Assembly (NCBI GenBank): GCA_041395625.1
Contig: JAWLAE010000002.1
Location: forward strand, 310,001-374,000
Direction: 5' to 3'
Length of the DNA: 64,000 nucleotides
From: CADEED01 sp041395625
GTDB lineage: Bacteria > Pseudomonadota > Gammaproteobacteria > Steroidobacterales > Steroidobacteraceae
Part shown: positions 41,195 to 50,239 of the stretch, one piece after another
How the letters are laid out: every line of letters starts with the position of its first letter
How positions within the stretch are numbered: position 1 is the stretch's first letter
The notes under the pieces: generated by a model
The model's database searches: none
What the model was told of the DNA's origin: nothing
What the model saw: the letters and a program-made list of their open reading frames with translations, nothing else
Position numbers and translations under genes: made by a program

Positions 41195-44100
41195 ATGTCC
41201 GTATCGAATCCCCCTGTCAATCAGGGCGTGGCAGCCGCCGACCGTGAACTGCCCGTCAGCTCGCTACTCCTGCTGACGCTGTGCTTCGTGCTGAGCGGCC
41301 TCGCGGCGCTCGTCTACCAGACCGCCTGGACACGCCAGTTCGCCCTGGTGTTCGGCACGTCCGAGCTGGCCGTAGCGACGGTACTGGCAGCTTACATGGC
41401 CGGTCTCGCTCTGGGTGCGGCGCTAGTCGAACGCTGGCTGCCGCGTGTGCGGCGTCCCGTCCTGACCTATGCAATCCTCGAGCTCGGCATTGCGATCAGC
41501 GCCGTCTTGTTAGTGCCGCTGTGCATCTGGCTGAGCAACACGTTGTTACAGGCGTTTTTCGGCGGACAACCCGCGCCGCCATCCAGTGATCAGGTAGGTA
41601 CATCGCTCTTCTATCTGCTGGGCGCATTCGCCGCGCTGGTCTTGCCGACCACGCTCATGGGCGCAACGCTGCCGCTGCTGGCACGCCATGCCGTGCAGGA
41701 CGAACGGCAGATTGGTCGCCGGATCGGCCTGCTGTACGCCGCCAATACGGCCGGTGCCGTCGGTGGCGCCTTGCTGACGGCATTCATCCTGTTGCCTTTG
41801 CTCGGTTTGAATCTGACCGTGTGGACCGCTGCAGCGCTGAACGCCCTCGTGTTCCTGTTGGCCGTGTTCCTGGCCAGAGGATCGAGCCCGATGGCAGCTG
41901 ACGCAGCGACGCTCGAACGCGTTCGGTTCAGATTCCGGACCGCACCCGATGGGACCTGGGTACTGCCCCTGATGTTGTTGGCCGGCGCAGTCGCATTCTT
42001 CCATGAGGTCTTGTGGAGCCGAATGCTGAGTCATGTTCTCGGCAGCAGCATCTATGCCTTCGGCGTCATGGTGGCCAGTTTTCTCACGGGCATCGCCCTG
42101 GGCGGCGCGCTCGGCGCCGGTCTGGCGCGAACGCGCGAACGTGCGGCCATGGCCTTGGGCATCGCTCTGATCCTGGCGGCAATCGCCGCCGCTGGTGCAT
42201 TTTTGATGCTCGAGCGATTGATACCAACGAGCACTGGCTTATTGCAGAACGTCACGAGTGTATTGGGCGTACAGATCCCGCTGAATACGCTGTTTGCCGG
42301 CGGCCTGCTGTTGCCGATGACGATTTGCATTGGCGCCACCTATCCGCTGGCCGTGCGGATACTGGCAACCACTGCCAACGATGCGGCCCCGGCGAGTGCG
42401 CGCGTGTACGCCTGGAATACGGTCGGCGCCATCCTCGGCTCGCTCGCGGCCGGCTTCTGGCTGATTCCGGCGTTGCGCTATGAAGGGGCCATTCGTCTCG
42501 CTGTGATCGTGGGCGCATTGCTCGGCGTGCTGGCGTTGTGGCTCCTGGTGCGTCCCCGCCGCGTCATTGCCGGGTTAGGCACCGTAGCAGCCGCGCTCGT
42601 CGTCGTCCTGTTTCAGCCCAGCTCGCCGACCAAGTTGTTAGTTACGTCGCCGCTGCAAATCGATTCTTCCGGCAAAGTGCTGTTCTACGACGTAGGTCGA
42701 AGCGCCAGCGTCATCGTGCTCGAACAGGACGGCGGGCTCGCCATGCGCACCAACGGCTTGCCAGAGGCGCTCATGGAAATGCCGGGCTCCTTGCCACGCT
42801 TCAGCGGCGAATTCTGGCTGTCACCAATAACCTCGTTCGCCAGGCCCGATGCGCAAAGCATGCTGATAGTCGGCTACGGCGGCGGCGTCGTCGTGGAGGG
42901 TGTGCCGCCCTCGTTTCGCTCCATCGATGTGATCGAACTGGAACCCAAGGTCATCGCAGCCAATCGGGCTACCCGCGAGCTGCGCAAGCGCGACCCGCTC
43001 ACTGACCCGAGGCTCACTATCATTTCGAACGACGCACGCGGGTCGATGTCGCTGACCAACAAGCGCTACGACGCCATCGTGTCGCAGCCGTCGCATCCCT
43101 GGACCGCAGGAGCATCGCATCTGTACACGCGGGAATTCATGCAGCTCGCGCGCGAACATCTCAACGAAGACGGCATCTTCGTCCAGTGGATGAACGTGGC
43201 CTTCCTGGACGAGCGACTGCTACGCTCGCTCTCGGCCACATTGCTCGATGTGTTCGGTCAGTTGCGCGTGTATCGCCCCGATCCAGCGACGCTCGTCTTC
43301 GTCGCGTCGAGCGAGGCGCTCGATATCGAACGAGGTGTAGCCGCCACTGGTCTGCCGTTGCGTCGCACACCCCTGCACTTCGCCCGGGTCGGGATCAATT
43401 CCGTCGAGGACTTGGTGACGGCGCTGGTACTCGACCAAACAGGTGCGCAAGAGCTGGCTGCCGGTGCACCCTTGATCACCGACAACAACAATCGCATGGC
43501 GACTTCCAGCGTCTACGAACTTGGACGCGGTATGTCGCCGGATGCGACGGGACGCATTCTCGCGCCCTACGATCCGTTGCAGCGCCCAGATAGTTTCGTC
43601 TATCGCGAGCTCAGCAACGCGCTGGCATTCGACTACATCGCACGCCGGATGGCAACGTTCATGCCGCTCGATGCCAGCCTGGCCGACCGCATCAAGCGCA
43701 TGGGCAACATCCTCGGATCCACGGCTCAAGGTGACTACGTGCGAGCGTTGGCGATTTCCGTGGCCGGCCGCAATGAAGCCGGCATGCAAGCCATACGCGA
43801 AGCTGCGTTTTTGCGCGACGACAGCGAGCTGCTGCGGTACGAGCTGGTGCGGCAGAATCTCGGCAAGATCGCCGCCGGCCGCCCCAGTGCCGATTTCCTG
43901 ATCGATGCCAGCAAGCTCACGGGTACGGCCGCTGCTGTCGTGCGCGGCACCCAGCTCGCCGCTGCTAACGACTGGGCCGCACTGGCAGCCATGGACCAGA
44001 CACTGGCGCAGGCACGCTGGACCGATCCGTGGTACGTCGAAGCAACCCAGTTGCGCGCCGACTGGCGCAGCCGCGTCACGACGCCTGGTCGCAAGCGACA

Positions 44101-44419
44101 GCTGGGCGACGAGGCGCTGGCACTCGTTGATCGGCTTGCGGTGGTGACCCCGGGCCTTGGGTTGTATGCCCTGCGGGCACGCAGTGCGCTGGCCGCCGAA
44201 CGTCCGGACGTGCTCATCGAATCCGTATGGGTCTACGGCCGCACTGTCATCGCACTCGCCAGCACCCGACCGCTCGCGGAGCGCGGTGACGCGCGTCGCG
44301 ACGTCGAGAACGTGCTGGAGTTGCTACGCCTGGTGGAGCGGCAACCCGGTGCGAACCAGGCACGTATCGAGCAGGTGCGGACGCAGTTGGGCGTGGGGCT
44401 GACTCGGCTCGGAGTGTGA
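41195..44419 (+). CDS. Fused MFS-like membrane protein/spermidine synthase-like protein
   Basis: The 1074-residue protein has three parts. Residues about 20-480 contain many membrane helices (for example LSGLAALVYQTAWTRQFALV and LVLPTTLMGATLPLLARHAV). Residues about 490-770 resemble spermidine synthase, with MLIVGYGGGVVVEG near residue 555, DVIELEPKVI and the HLYTREFMQLAREHL segment. The last 300 residues are helical with no recognised family. The usual polyamine-site Asp motif is replaced by SQPSHPW, so polyamine synthesis is doubtful. The ATG at 41195 has no clear ribosome site but fits the family N-terminus. The S41 lipoprotein gene follows after one base. Confidence 0.85.
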   Translation: MSVSNPPVNQGVAAADRELPVSSLLLLTLCFVLSGLAALVYQTAWTRQFALVFGTSELAVATVLAAYMAGLALGAALVERWLPRVRRPVLTYAILELGIAISAVLLVPLCIWLSNTLLQAFFGGQPAPPSSDQVGTSLFYLLGAFAALVLPTTLMGATLPLLARHAVQDERQIGRRIGLLYAANTAGAVGGALLTAFILLPLLGLNLTVWTAAALNALVFLLAVFLARGSSPMAADAATLERVRFRFRTAPDGTWVLPLMLLAGAVAFFHEVLWSRMLSHVLGSSIYAFGVMVASFLTGIALGGALGAGLARTRERAAMALGIALILAAIAAAGAFLMLERLIPTSTGLLQNVTSVLGVQIPLNTLFAGGLLLPMTICIGATYPLAVRILATTANDAAPASARVYAWNTVGAILGSLAAGFWLIPALRYEGAIRLAVIVGALLGVLALWLLVRPRRVIAGLGTVAAALVVVLFQPSSPTKLLVTSPLQIDSSGKVLFYDVGRSASVIVLEQDGGLAMRTNGLPEALMEMPGSLPRFSGEFWLSPITSFARPDAQSMLIVGYGGGVVVEGVPPSFRSIDVIELEPKVIAANRATRELRKRDPLTDPRLTIISNDARGSMSLTNKRYDAIVSQPSHPWTAGASHLYTREFMQLAREHLNEDGIFVQWMNVAFLDERLLRSLSATLLDVFGQLRVYRPDPATLVFVASSEALDIERGVAATGLPLRRTPLHFARVGINSVEDLVTALVLDQTGAQELAAGAPLITDNNNRMATSSVYELGRGMSPDATGRILAPYDPLQRPDSFVYRELSNALAFDYIARRMATFMPLDASLADRIKRMGNILGSTAQGDYVRALAISVAGRNEAGMQAIREAAFLRDDSELLRYELVRQNLGKIAAGRPSADFLIDASKLTGTAAAVVRGTQLAAANDWAALAAMDQTLAQARWTDPWYVEATQLRADWRSRVTTPGRKRQLGDEALALVDRLAVVTPGLGLYALRARSALAAERPDVLIESVWVYGRTVIALASTRPLAERGDARRDVENVLELLRLVERQPGANQARIEQVRTQLGVGLTRLGV

Positions 44420-44420
44420 C

Positions 44421-45821
44421 ATGCGTCGAACGACGATTCTGCTGCTCACGTCGATGCTCGTTGCGAGCTGTGGCGGCGGGGGCGACGCGCCTGGCCCAGG
44501 CTCGCCTGGCGGCAACGTGAGCGGCGTCTGCGGCACGCAGAGCCAGAAGCAGTTCGTACTGGATCGCGCACGCGAGTGGTACCTGTTCGTCAACACCTTG
44601 CCCACGACCGTGCAGCTGTCGCAGTACAGCTCGGCGGATGACTTGCTGGATGCGCTCACCGCCACTGCCCGCGCCCAGAATCGCGACCGCTTCTTCAGCT
44701 ACCTCACGTCCATTGCAGACGAGCAGCGCTTCTTCACGGCAGGCGAGTCAGTCGGCTTTGGCATCGGCACGATCATACGCGACAGCAACACGCGCCTGTT
44801 CATCACCCAGGTTTTCGAAAATTCTGCCGCCGCCAGCGCCGGCTTTGCACGCGGCGACGAAGTGCTCGCACTCGGCACCTCGAGCAGTACATTGGAACAG
44901 ATGAGCACGCTGCTGGCGCGCCCGAACGGCTTCAGCGATGCGGTCGGCCCGGCAGAAGCCGGCATCACCCGAGTCTTCCGCGTGCGAACGCTGAGTGGCA
45001 CCACGGTGGAGCGCAGCGTGACGAAGCGCAGCTACTCGCTCAATCCGGTGCCCGCCAACCGACTGATCGCGCGCAGCGGTCTGTCGCCGCTCGGCTACGT
45101 GCAGTTGCGTACGTTCGTCTCCACTGCCGATGCACAGTTGCGCAGTGCCTTCGCCACTTTGCGCGCCAACAACGTACGCGACGTGGTCCTGGACCTGCGG
45201 TACAACGGTGGTGGCCTGGTAGCCACCGCCGAACTGCTGAGTGACCTGCTGGCCGACGGCAAGGCCGGACAACTGCAGTATCGCACCCGCCTCAACCCAG
45301 CCAAGAGTAGCGAACAGATCGATGTCGCCTTCCGCAATCGCGCCGAAGCGATTCCGGCGCTGCGCATCGCCTTCCTGACCACTGGCAGCAGCGCTTCGGC
45401 CAGCGAGCTCGTGATCAACTCACTGGCTCCCTACGCCGACGTCGCCATCATTGGCGCGCCGACATTCGGCAAGCCCGTCGGGCAGTTTGCGTTCGATCTA
45501 GCGTCGAGCTGCGATCTGCGTCTGCGCCTCGTGACTTTTCAGAATCTCAATCGGGACGGCACGGGTGACTACTTCGGCGGCATGCCGGATGCCAACTACA
45601 ACGATACCTTCTGCGCTGCCAGCGACGATTTGACGCGACCCCAAGACGACTCTGCGGAGGCCATGACCGCTACTGCCATCGCTTGGCTCAACGATGGCGT
45701 CTGCCCTGTCAGCGCGACGGCGACGCCGCTCGTCAGCAAACCCCTGCGGGATGAACTGGGTCTGCCGGCCATGCCCGCCAAACCGTCCTTCGAACAACGG
45801 CTGCTCCCCGGCACCTACTGA
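44421..45821 (+). CDS. S41-family peptidase lipoprotein with PDZ domain
   Basis: The 466-residue protein begins with a lipoprotein signal ending in a lipobox (LVASC, lipidated Cys about residue 17) and a Gly/Pro-rich linker. A PDZ-like region (residues about 130-200, ITQVFENSAAASAGFARGDEVLAL) precedes the S41 catalytic domain, with the Ser in TGSSASASELVINSL and a Lys in TFGKPVGQ. This is a tail-specific-protease-like fold acting at the cell envelope. It is 1 base downstream of the fused MFS/SpdS gene. The target is unknown. Its end overlaps the convergent gene by 7 bases. Confidence 0.87.
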   Translation: MRRTTILLLTSMLVASCGGGGDAPGPGSPGGNVSGVCGTQSQKQFVLDRAREWYLFVNTLPTTVQLSQYSSADDLLDALTATARAQNRDRFFSYLTSIADEQRFFTAGESVGFGIGTIIRDSNTRLFITQVFENSAAASAGFARGDEVLALGTSSSTLEQMSTLLARPNGFSDAVGPAEAGITRVFRVRTLSGTTVERSVTKRSYSLNPVPANRLIARSGLSPLGYVQLRTFVSTADAQLRSAFATLRANNVRDVVLDLRYNGGGLVATAELLSDLLADGKAGQLQYRTRLNPAKSSEQIDVAFRNRAEAIPALRIAFLTTGSSASASELVINSLAPYADVAIIGAPTFGKPVGQFAFDLASSCDLRLRLVTFQNLNRDGTGDYFGGMPDANYNDTFCAASDDLTRPQDDSAEAMTATAIAWLNDGVCPVSATATPLVSKPLRDELGLPAMPAKPSFEQRLLPGTY

Positions 45822-46267
45822 GTAGCGCTCGAAGCACGTCGCCAACGGATCCGATGCGTGCGTGGCCGCGGCGTCGGCTCCATGGCCTGCAGCAACAACG
45901 AATGACCCGACGTGTAGGCGTGGCGACGCTGCTCGGTGCCGATCAGCACCGGATTGACTGAGTGCGTGACCTGATGCACGACCGTGTCCCCGGCCAGGGA
46001 CCACCGACCGCCATAGGCGAGGTATTCCGCGTACACGGCCGCGCGGCTCGCGAGGCTGGCCGACGCGGGCGTCGCCGCATCGAGCGCCGTTCGTTTGGCC
46101 GACGACATCGCGGCACTCATCCAGCCGTCCGCCGCGTAGATGATGACACCCTCGGCATCAGCGCCGAACGGCAGCGTGACACGACCATCGCCATAGTCGA
46201 TCTCCCAGCGTTCGAGCAACCACGAGCCGATCAGCTGGTCCCGGAGTGCCTTTTCCGTATCGTTCAT
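45815..46267 (-). CDS. Lipocalin-like domain protein
   Basis: The 150-residue protein contains LIGSWLLERWEI, GVIIYAADGWMSAAM and YLAYGGRWSLAGDTVVHQV, the pattern of lipocalin-like proteins (PF13924-type) often found near oxidoreductases. The fold suggests binding of a small hydrophobic molecule. The ATG at 46267 matches the family start; a frame seven codons longer has no better ribosome site. It is divergent from an SDR gene with 43 bases between starts, a frequent partner of such proteins. The assignment is by motif only. Confidence 0.75.
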   Translation of the reverse strand: MNDTEKALRDQLIGSWLLERWEIDYGDGRVTLPFGADAEGVIIYAADGWMSAAMSSAKRTALDAATPASASLASRAAVYAEYLAYGGRWSLAGDTVVHQVTHSVNPVLIGTEQRRHAYTSGHSLLLQAMEPTPRPRTHRIRWRRASSATQ

Positions 46268-46310
46268 GCGATCCTCGCGTGGCCACAATGATGATCACAG
46301 GATTGTAGAC

Positions 46311-47084
46311 ATGCTGCCAATGGATCGCTTCCGTCTCGATGACAAAGTTGCGCTGGTGTCTGGCGCCTCGAGCGGCATCGGCGCGGCGCTCGCGCTCGGG
46401 CTCGCGCAGTGCGGCGCGACGGTTATCGCCGCCGCACGCCGCGTTGAGCGGCTGCAGAGGGTGGTCAGCGGCATAACCGCAGCGGGCGGCCGAGCGCACG
46501 CCGTGGCGCTCGATGTTACTGATCCGGCGTCCGTCCGTGGCGCATTGGATCGTGCCGAGTCGCTGGCTGGCCCAGTCGATATCCTGGTCAACAACGCCGG
46601 CGTGGCGGAACCCAGCCGCTTCGTGACGACGAACGCGGGTTCGCGTGATCATGTCATGGCCACGAATTTCGATGGCGTCTGGAACCTGACTCAGGAGGTG
46701 GCGAAGCGGCTGCTGGCGCGCAAGCGCTCCGGCAGCATCATCAACGTTGCGTCCATCCTCGGCATCGGCGCCGGGGTCGGGTATGCGTCGTATTCGGCGT
46801 CCAAAGCCGCGGTCATCCAGCTGACGCGCGTACTCGCCCTCGAGCTGGGACGCAGCGGCATTCGCGTGAATGCCATTGCGCCGGGTTGGTTCGTCACCGA
46901 GATGAATGATGCCTTCTTCGCATCGGACGCCGGTAAGGCACTGGCCGCCCGCTCGCCAGCCGGGCGCACCGGCGAACTGCACGAGTTGTTAGGTCCCGTG
47001 CTGCTGCTGGCGAGTGACGCGGGATCTTACATCAACGGCGTGGTACTGCCGGTAGACGGGGCGCATTTGGTCGCATTGGTGTAA
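46311..47084 (+). CDS. Short-chain dehydrogenase/reductase
   Basis: The 257-residue enzyme is a classical SDR, with the cofactor motif SGASSGIGAALALG, NNAG near residue 92, the catalytic Ser in INVASILG, and the active-site pair in YASYSASKAAVIQLTR (Tyr-x-x-x-Lys). It reduces or oxidises a carbonyl/alcohol with NAD(P); the substrate cannot be inferred. AGGA lies 8 bases before the ATG at 46311; an ATG three codons later is possible. It is divergent from the lipocalin-like gene. Confidence 0.9.
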   Translation: MLPMDRFRLDDKVALVSGASSGIGAALALGLAQCGATVIAAARRVERLQRVVSGITAAGGRAHAVALDVTDPASVRGALDRAESLAGPVDILVNNAGVAEPSRFVTTNAGSRDHVMATNFDGVWNLTQEVAKRLLARKRSGSIINVASILGIGAGVGYASYSASKAAVIQLTRVLALELGRSGIRVNAIAPGWFVTEMNDAFFASDAGKALAARSPAGRTGELHELLGPVLLLASDAGSYINGVVLPVDGAHLVALV

Positions 47085-47105
47085 CACGACAGTCCCTGGC
47101 TCGGC

Positions 47106-48566
47106 TCAGCGGTGCACGATCAGCGGCACGGTGAAATAGCCCACCAGTACGATCACGACAACTGCGATCAGGTCGATCAGCAGCCCGGCGCGGAGCATTT
47201 GCTTGAGCGCCACCTTGCGCGTGGCAAAGACAATGGCGCTCGGCGGGGTGCCGACGGGCAACATGAAACCGGCCGAGGATGCCATTGCGGCGGGCGCCAG
47301 AATCTCCAGCACCGAGTGGTCGGTGCCGGCGGCGAGCGCCGCGAGGACCGGCATGAAAGTTGCGGCGGTCGCGACGTTGCTGTTGAGCTCGGTCCAGAAC
47401 ACCAGGATAAGCACGATGACAGTGGTTAGCAGGATCAACGGCAGCACGCCGAATACCTGCATGTAGCCGCCCAGTGTATCGCCCAGGGTGCTCGACTGGA
47501 TCGCCGCAGCCAGCGCCAGCCCGCCACCGAACAACAGCAGCACGTCCCACGGTACCCGGGCCAGGTCGTGAGCCTGCAGCAGCGCCCCACCCGCCGGTGG
47601 CTTGGCCGGGATCAGGAACATGCTGAGACCAGCGGCCACCGCAATACCCATGTCCGAGAGCTTCTCGAGCGGCCCAAATTCATTCAGCCACGGGCGAAAT
47701 ACCCAGGCGCCGGCCGCCGTGCCGAACACGACCGCGATGCAGTATTCCTCGCGCCGCATCGGCCCAAGCGCTGCCAGAGCGTCGCGGACGGCGCCATGTG
47801 CATCAGTCCCTGCAGGCAGCCGAAACGGCAGCGCGAACCGTACCATTGCCAACCAGGCCAGCGGCACCAGCAAAAGTACGGTCGGTACCCCGAACTTCAA
47901 CCAGTCGACGAATGACAGGTCGAAATCGAACTGACTCTTCATGTAGCCCTGCACCAGCGCATTGGTCGGCGTTCCGATCAACGAGCCGAGCCCACCAATC
48001 GTCGCGCCGTAAGCCACAGCCAACAGGAGGCAGGCGACAAAGTTGCGCTCGTCGATATTGGCTGGCTCGCCGTCGCGCGTCACGATCAAAGCGATCGACA
48101 GAGCGACGGGCAGCATCATCAAGGCGGTCGAGGTGTTGGAGACCCACATGCTGAGTGCGGCGCAGGCGATCAACATGCCGAGCACCAGTCGACGCGGCTC
48201 ACGGCCGACCACCAGCACGATGTTGTAGGCGATGCGCTTGTGCAGATTCCACCGCTCCATCGCCAGCGCCAGCAGAAATCCGCCGAGAATCAGGAACACC
48301 GAACTGCTGGCGTACTCCGCAATCGCCTCGCCTGGTGCCGGCACGCCGATCAGCGGAATGAAAATGAGCGGCAGCAACGAAGTAGCTGCCAACGGCACCG
48401 CTTCGGTCGCCCACCAGATCGCCATCCACGCCGCCAGTCCTGCGACGGGCCACGCCGCTGCACTGAAGCCGGCCGGTTCAGTCGTTAGCGCACTGACCGC
48501 GAAAACCGCTGGTCCAATGGAGAGCGGCAGCGGCCGCAGGCGCGCCGCAGTCGGCGGCTCGCTCAA
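47106..48566 (-). CDS. SLC13/DASS family sodium:dicarboxylate or anion symporter
   Basis: The 486-residue membrane protein carries the two DASS signature loops with Ser-Asn-Thr: WVSNTSTALMMLPVALS and, in the second half, WTELNSNVATAATFMPVL. It also has IGGLGSLIGTPTNAL. Members import C4-dicarboxylates, citrate or sulfate together with sodium. The substrate is not clear from motifs. The start overlaps the stop of the upstream L,D-transpeptidase gene by 4 bases. Confidence 0.92.
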   Translation of the reverse strand: MSEPPTAARLRPLPLSIGPAVFAVSALTTEPAGFSAAAWPVAGLAAWMAIWWATEAVPLAATSLLPLIFIPLIGVPAPGEAIAEYASSSVFLILGGFLLALAMERWNLHKRIAYNIVLVVGREPRRLVLGMLIACAALSMWVSNTSTALMMLPVALSIALIVTRDGEPANIDERNFVACLLLAVAYGATIGGLGSLIGTPTNALVQGYMKSQFDFDLSFVDWLKFGVPTVLLLVPLAWLAMVRFALPFRLPAGTDAHGAVRDALAALGPMRREEYCIAVVFGTAAGAWVFRPWLNEFGPLEKLSDMGIAVAAGLSMFLIPAKPPAGGALLQAHDLARVPWDVLLLFGGGLALAAAIQSSTLGDTLGGYMQVFGVLPLILLTTVIVLILVFWTELNSNVATAATFMPVLAALAAGTDHSVLEILAPAAMASSAGFMLPVGTPPSAIVFATRKVALKQMLRAGLLIDLIAVVVIVLVGYFTVPLIVHR

Positions 48567-49621
48567 CTTTCGCTCGACGCAGGCGCAGCTGCGCTGTCCG
48601 GCTCAGACGCTTCCGTTGTAGTGCCGTCGACCGGCTGCGTATTGCCGTCCGCTGCTGCGGCCGCAGCCTCTTGCAAGGTGGATTCCGGCAGCAGCTCGAG
48701 TCCCACCATCTCGGGAATCCCACGCGCAGCCTGCAGCGCTGCCTGCGCAATGTCCCAGTTGATGACCGCCTCCGTTTCTTCACCCAGCACTTCGCTCAAC
48801 CGCGCTTCGAACGTAGGCAGATGCGGGGTCACCGACTGGCCTTCGGCATCCACCGGCGGGTGGACTTCCACCCACACCTGGCCATCGATATGCGCCACCT
48901 TTACTGGTTCGTTGATCAACCGCACGGGCGTGCCGACTGGCACTTTCGGATACAGCGCTTCGATATCCTCCGGATACATGCGGATGCAGCCGTGGGTCAC
49001 CGCCATACCCACCGCGAGCGGATTGTTAGTGCCGTGCAGGAGATAGGCACCCCCGGGAATGCCAAGCCGCATCGCATATGCACCGAGCGGATTGTCGGGG
49101 CCCGCTGGTACCGCTCGGGGCAAAGGATCGCCCCGCTGTGCGTGCTCCTTGCGCACGGAGTCCGGCGGATACCAAATGGGATTGGCGCGCTTGCTGACAA
49201 TCCTGGTAGTGCCCAGCGGTGTCTGCCAATCCATCTTGCCGATACTGACGGGATAGGTGTAGACGATCTGCGGCTTGCCCTTCCTGACCTTTGGAAAATA
49301 ATAAAGGCGATGCTCCGGCAGATTGATGACGATCCCCTCGCGCGGCCCTGGCGGCAGCACGCGTTGCCCCGGTAGTACGATTTCGACGCCGGGGCCTGGC
49401 AACCAGACGTCGACGCCCGGATTGGCACGCTGAATCTCTTCGTATCCCAGACTATGGGTGCGCGCGAGATCGGGGAGCGAATCCTCGAACTTGGCGACGA
49501 TCCGCTCGACGGCGCCGAACATGACGGCGTTGTCGTCGGTAAGCTCGAACTGAGCCGCATGGCCGTAGCTCGCTAGCAGTAGCGCAGACACCCAGCAAGA
49601 AGTTACGGCCCGAGCGCGCAT
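48563..49621 (-). CDS. L,D-transpeptidase (YkuD domain), ErfK/YbiS-like
   Basis: The 352-residue precursor has a signal peptide (MRARAVTSCWVSALLLASYGHA) and a YkuD domain with the active-site motif AVTHGCIRMYPEDIEALY (catalytic Cys, His). The preceding residues (IQRANPGVDVWLPGPGVEIVLP) resemble the substrate-binding N-terminal domain of ErfK-type enzymes. It would form 3-3 peptidoglycan crosslinks or attach a lipoprotein in the periplasm. The C-terminal 80 residues are an Ala/Glu/Ser-rich tail, probably disordered. GAGGT precedes the ATG at 49621 by 6 bases. Overlap with the downstream SLC13 gene suggests one operon. Confidence 0.9.
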   Translation of the reverse strand: MRARAVTSCWVSALLLASYGHAAQFELTDDNAVMFGAVERIVAKFEDSLPDLARTHSLGYEEIQRANPGVDVWLPGPGVEIVLPGQRVLPPGPREGIVINLPEHRLYYFPKVRKGKPQIVYTYPVSIGKMDWQTPLGTTRIVSKRANPIWYPPDSVRKEHAQRGDPLPRAVPAGPDNPLGAYAMRLGIPGGAYLLHGTNNPLAVGMAVTHGCIRMYPEDIEALYPKVPVGTPVRLINEPVKVAHIDGQVWVEVHPPVDAEGQSVTPHLPTFEARLSEVLGEETEAVINWDIAQAALQAARGIPEMVGLELLPESTLQEAAAAAADGNTQPVDGTTTEASEPDSAAAPASSES

Positions 49622-49695
49622 CGAATACCTCTGTACCATCAATAGCGAGACCTGCATTCTAGGCATAATTTGCGATAGTCCCTACACTTTGTGTG

Positions 49696-50232
49696 ATGGA
49701 TGAGACCGACCGCAACCTGCTCGAGCGCGCAGTTCGAGTCATACCCGATTACCCCAGGCCGGGAGTCCAGTTCCGTGACATCACGACCCTGCTCAACGAT
49801 CGGGTGGCATTTGCGGTGGCCATCAAATGCCTGACGGAGCCGTGGCTGCATGCCGGCATAGAGAAAGTAGCGGGGATCGAAGCCCGCGGTTTCATCCTGG
49901 GTGGCGCAGTGGCGCACCAACTGAACGCAGGTTTCGTGCCGATACGCAAGAAGGGCAAGCTACCGCATACGACCGTCGGCGTGGCCTACTCACTCGAATA
50001 CGGTATCGATGAAATTGAGATGCACACCGATGCGCTCCGGGAAGGTGAACGAGTGCTGCTGATCGACGATCTGATCGCAACAGGTGGCTCGGCCAGCGCT
50101 GCGGCGCAGTTGTTGAAGGGCGTGGGTGCCGTGGTCGTGGCCGGAGCGTTCGTGATAAAGCTGCCCGAGCTCGGCGGCACGGCGCGTCTTGCGGGCCAAG
50201 GCGTGCCGGTGCGGGCTTTGCTGAGCTTCTGA
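49696..50232 (+). CDS. apt: Adenine phosphoribosyltransferase
   Basis: The 178-residue enzyme begins with VIPDYPRPGVQFRDITTLLND and has GIEARGFILGGAVAH and the PRPP-binding VLLIDDLIATGGSASAAAQLL. It salvages adenine to AMP. The ATG at 49696 is taken in preference to a GTG one codon earlier. It is divergent from the L,D-transpeptidase gene. Confidence 0.95.
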   Translation: MDETDRNLLERAVRVIPDYPRPGVQFRDITTLLNDRVAFAVAIKCLTEPWLHAGIEKVAGIEARGFILGGAVAHQLNAGFVPIRKKGKLPHTTVGVAYSLEYGIDEIEMHTDALREGERVLLIDDLIATGGSASAAAQLLKGVGAVVVAGAFVIKLPELGGTARLAGQGVPVRALLSF

Positions 50233-50239
50233 CCGATCG

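Noticed and set aside
41195..44419. Annotation as spermidine synthase
   Set aside because: Only one third of the protein resembles it and the polyamine-site Asp motif is changed.
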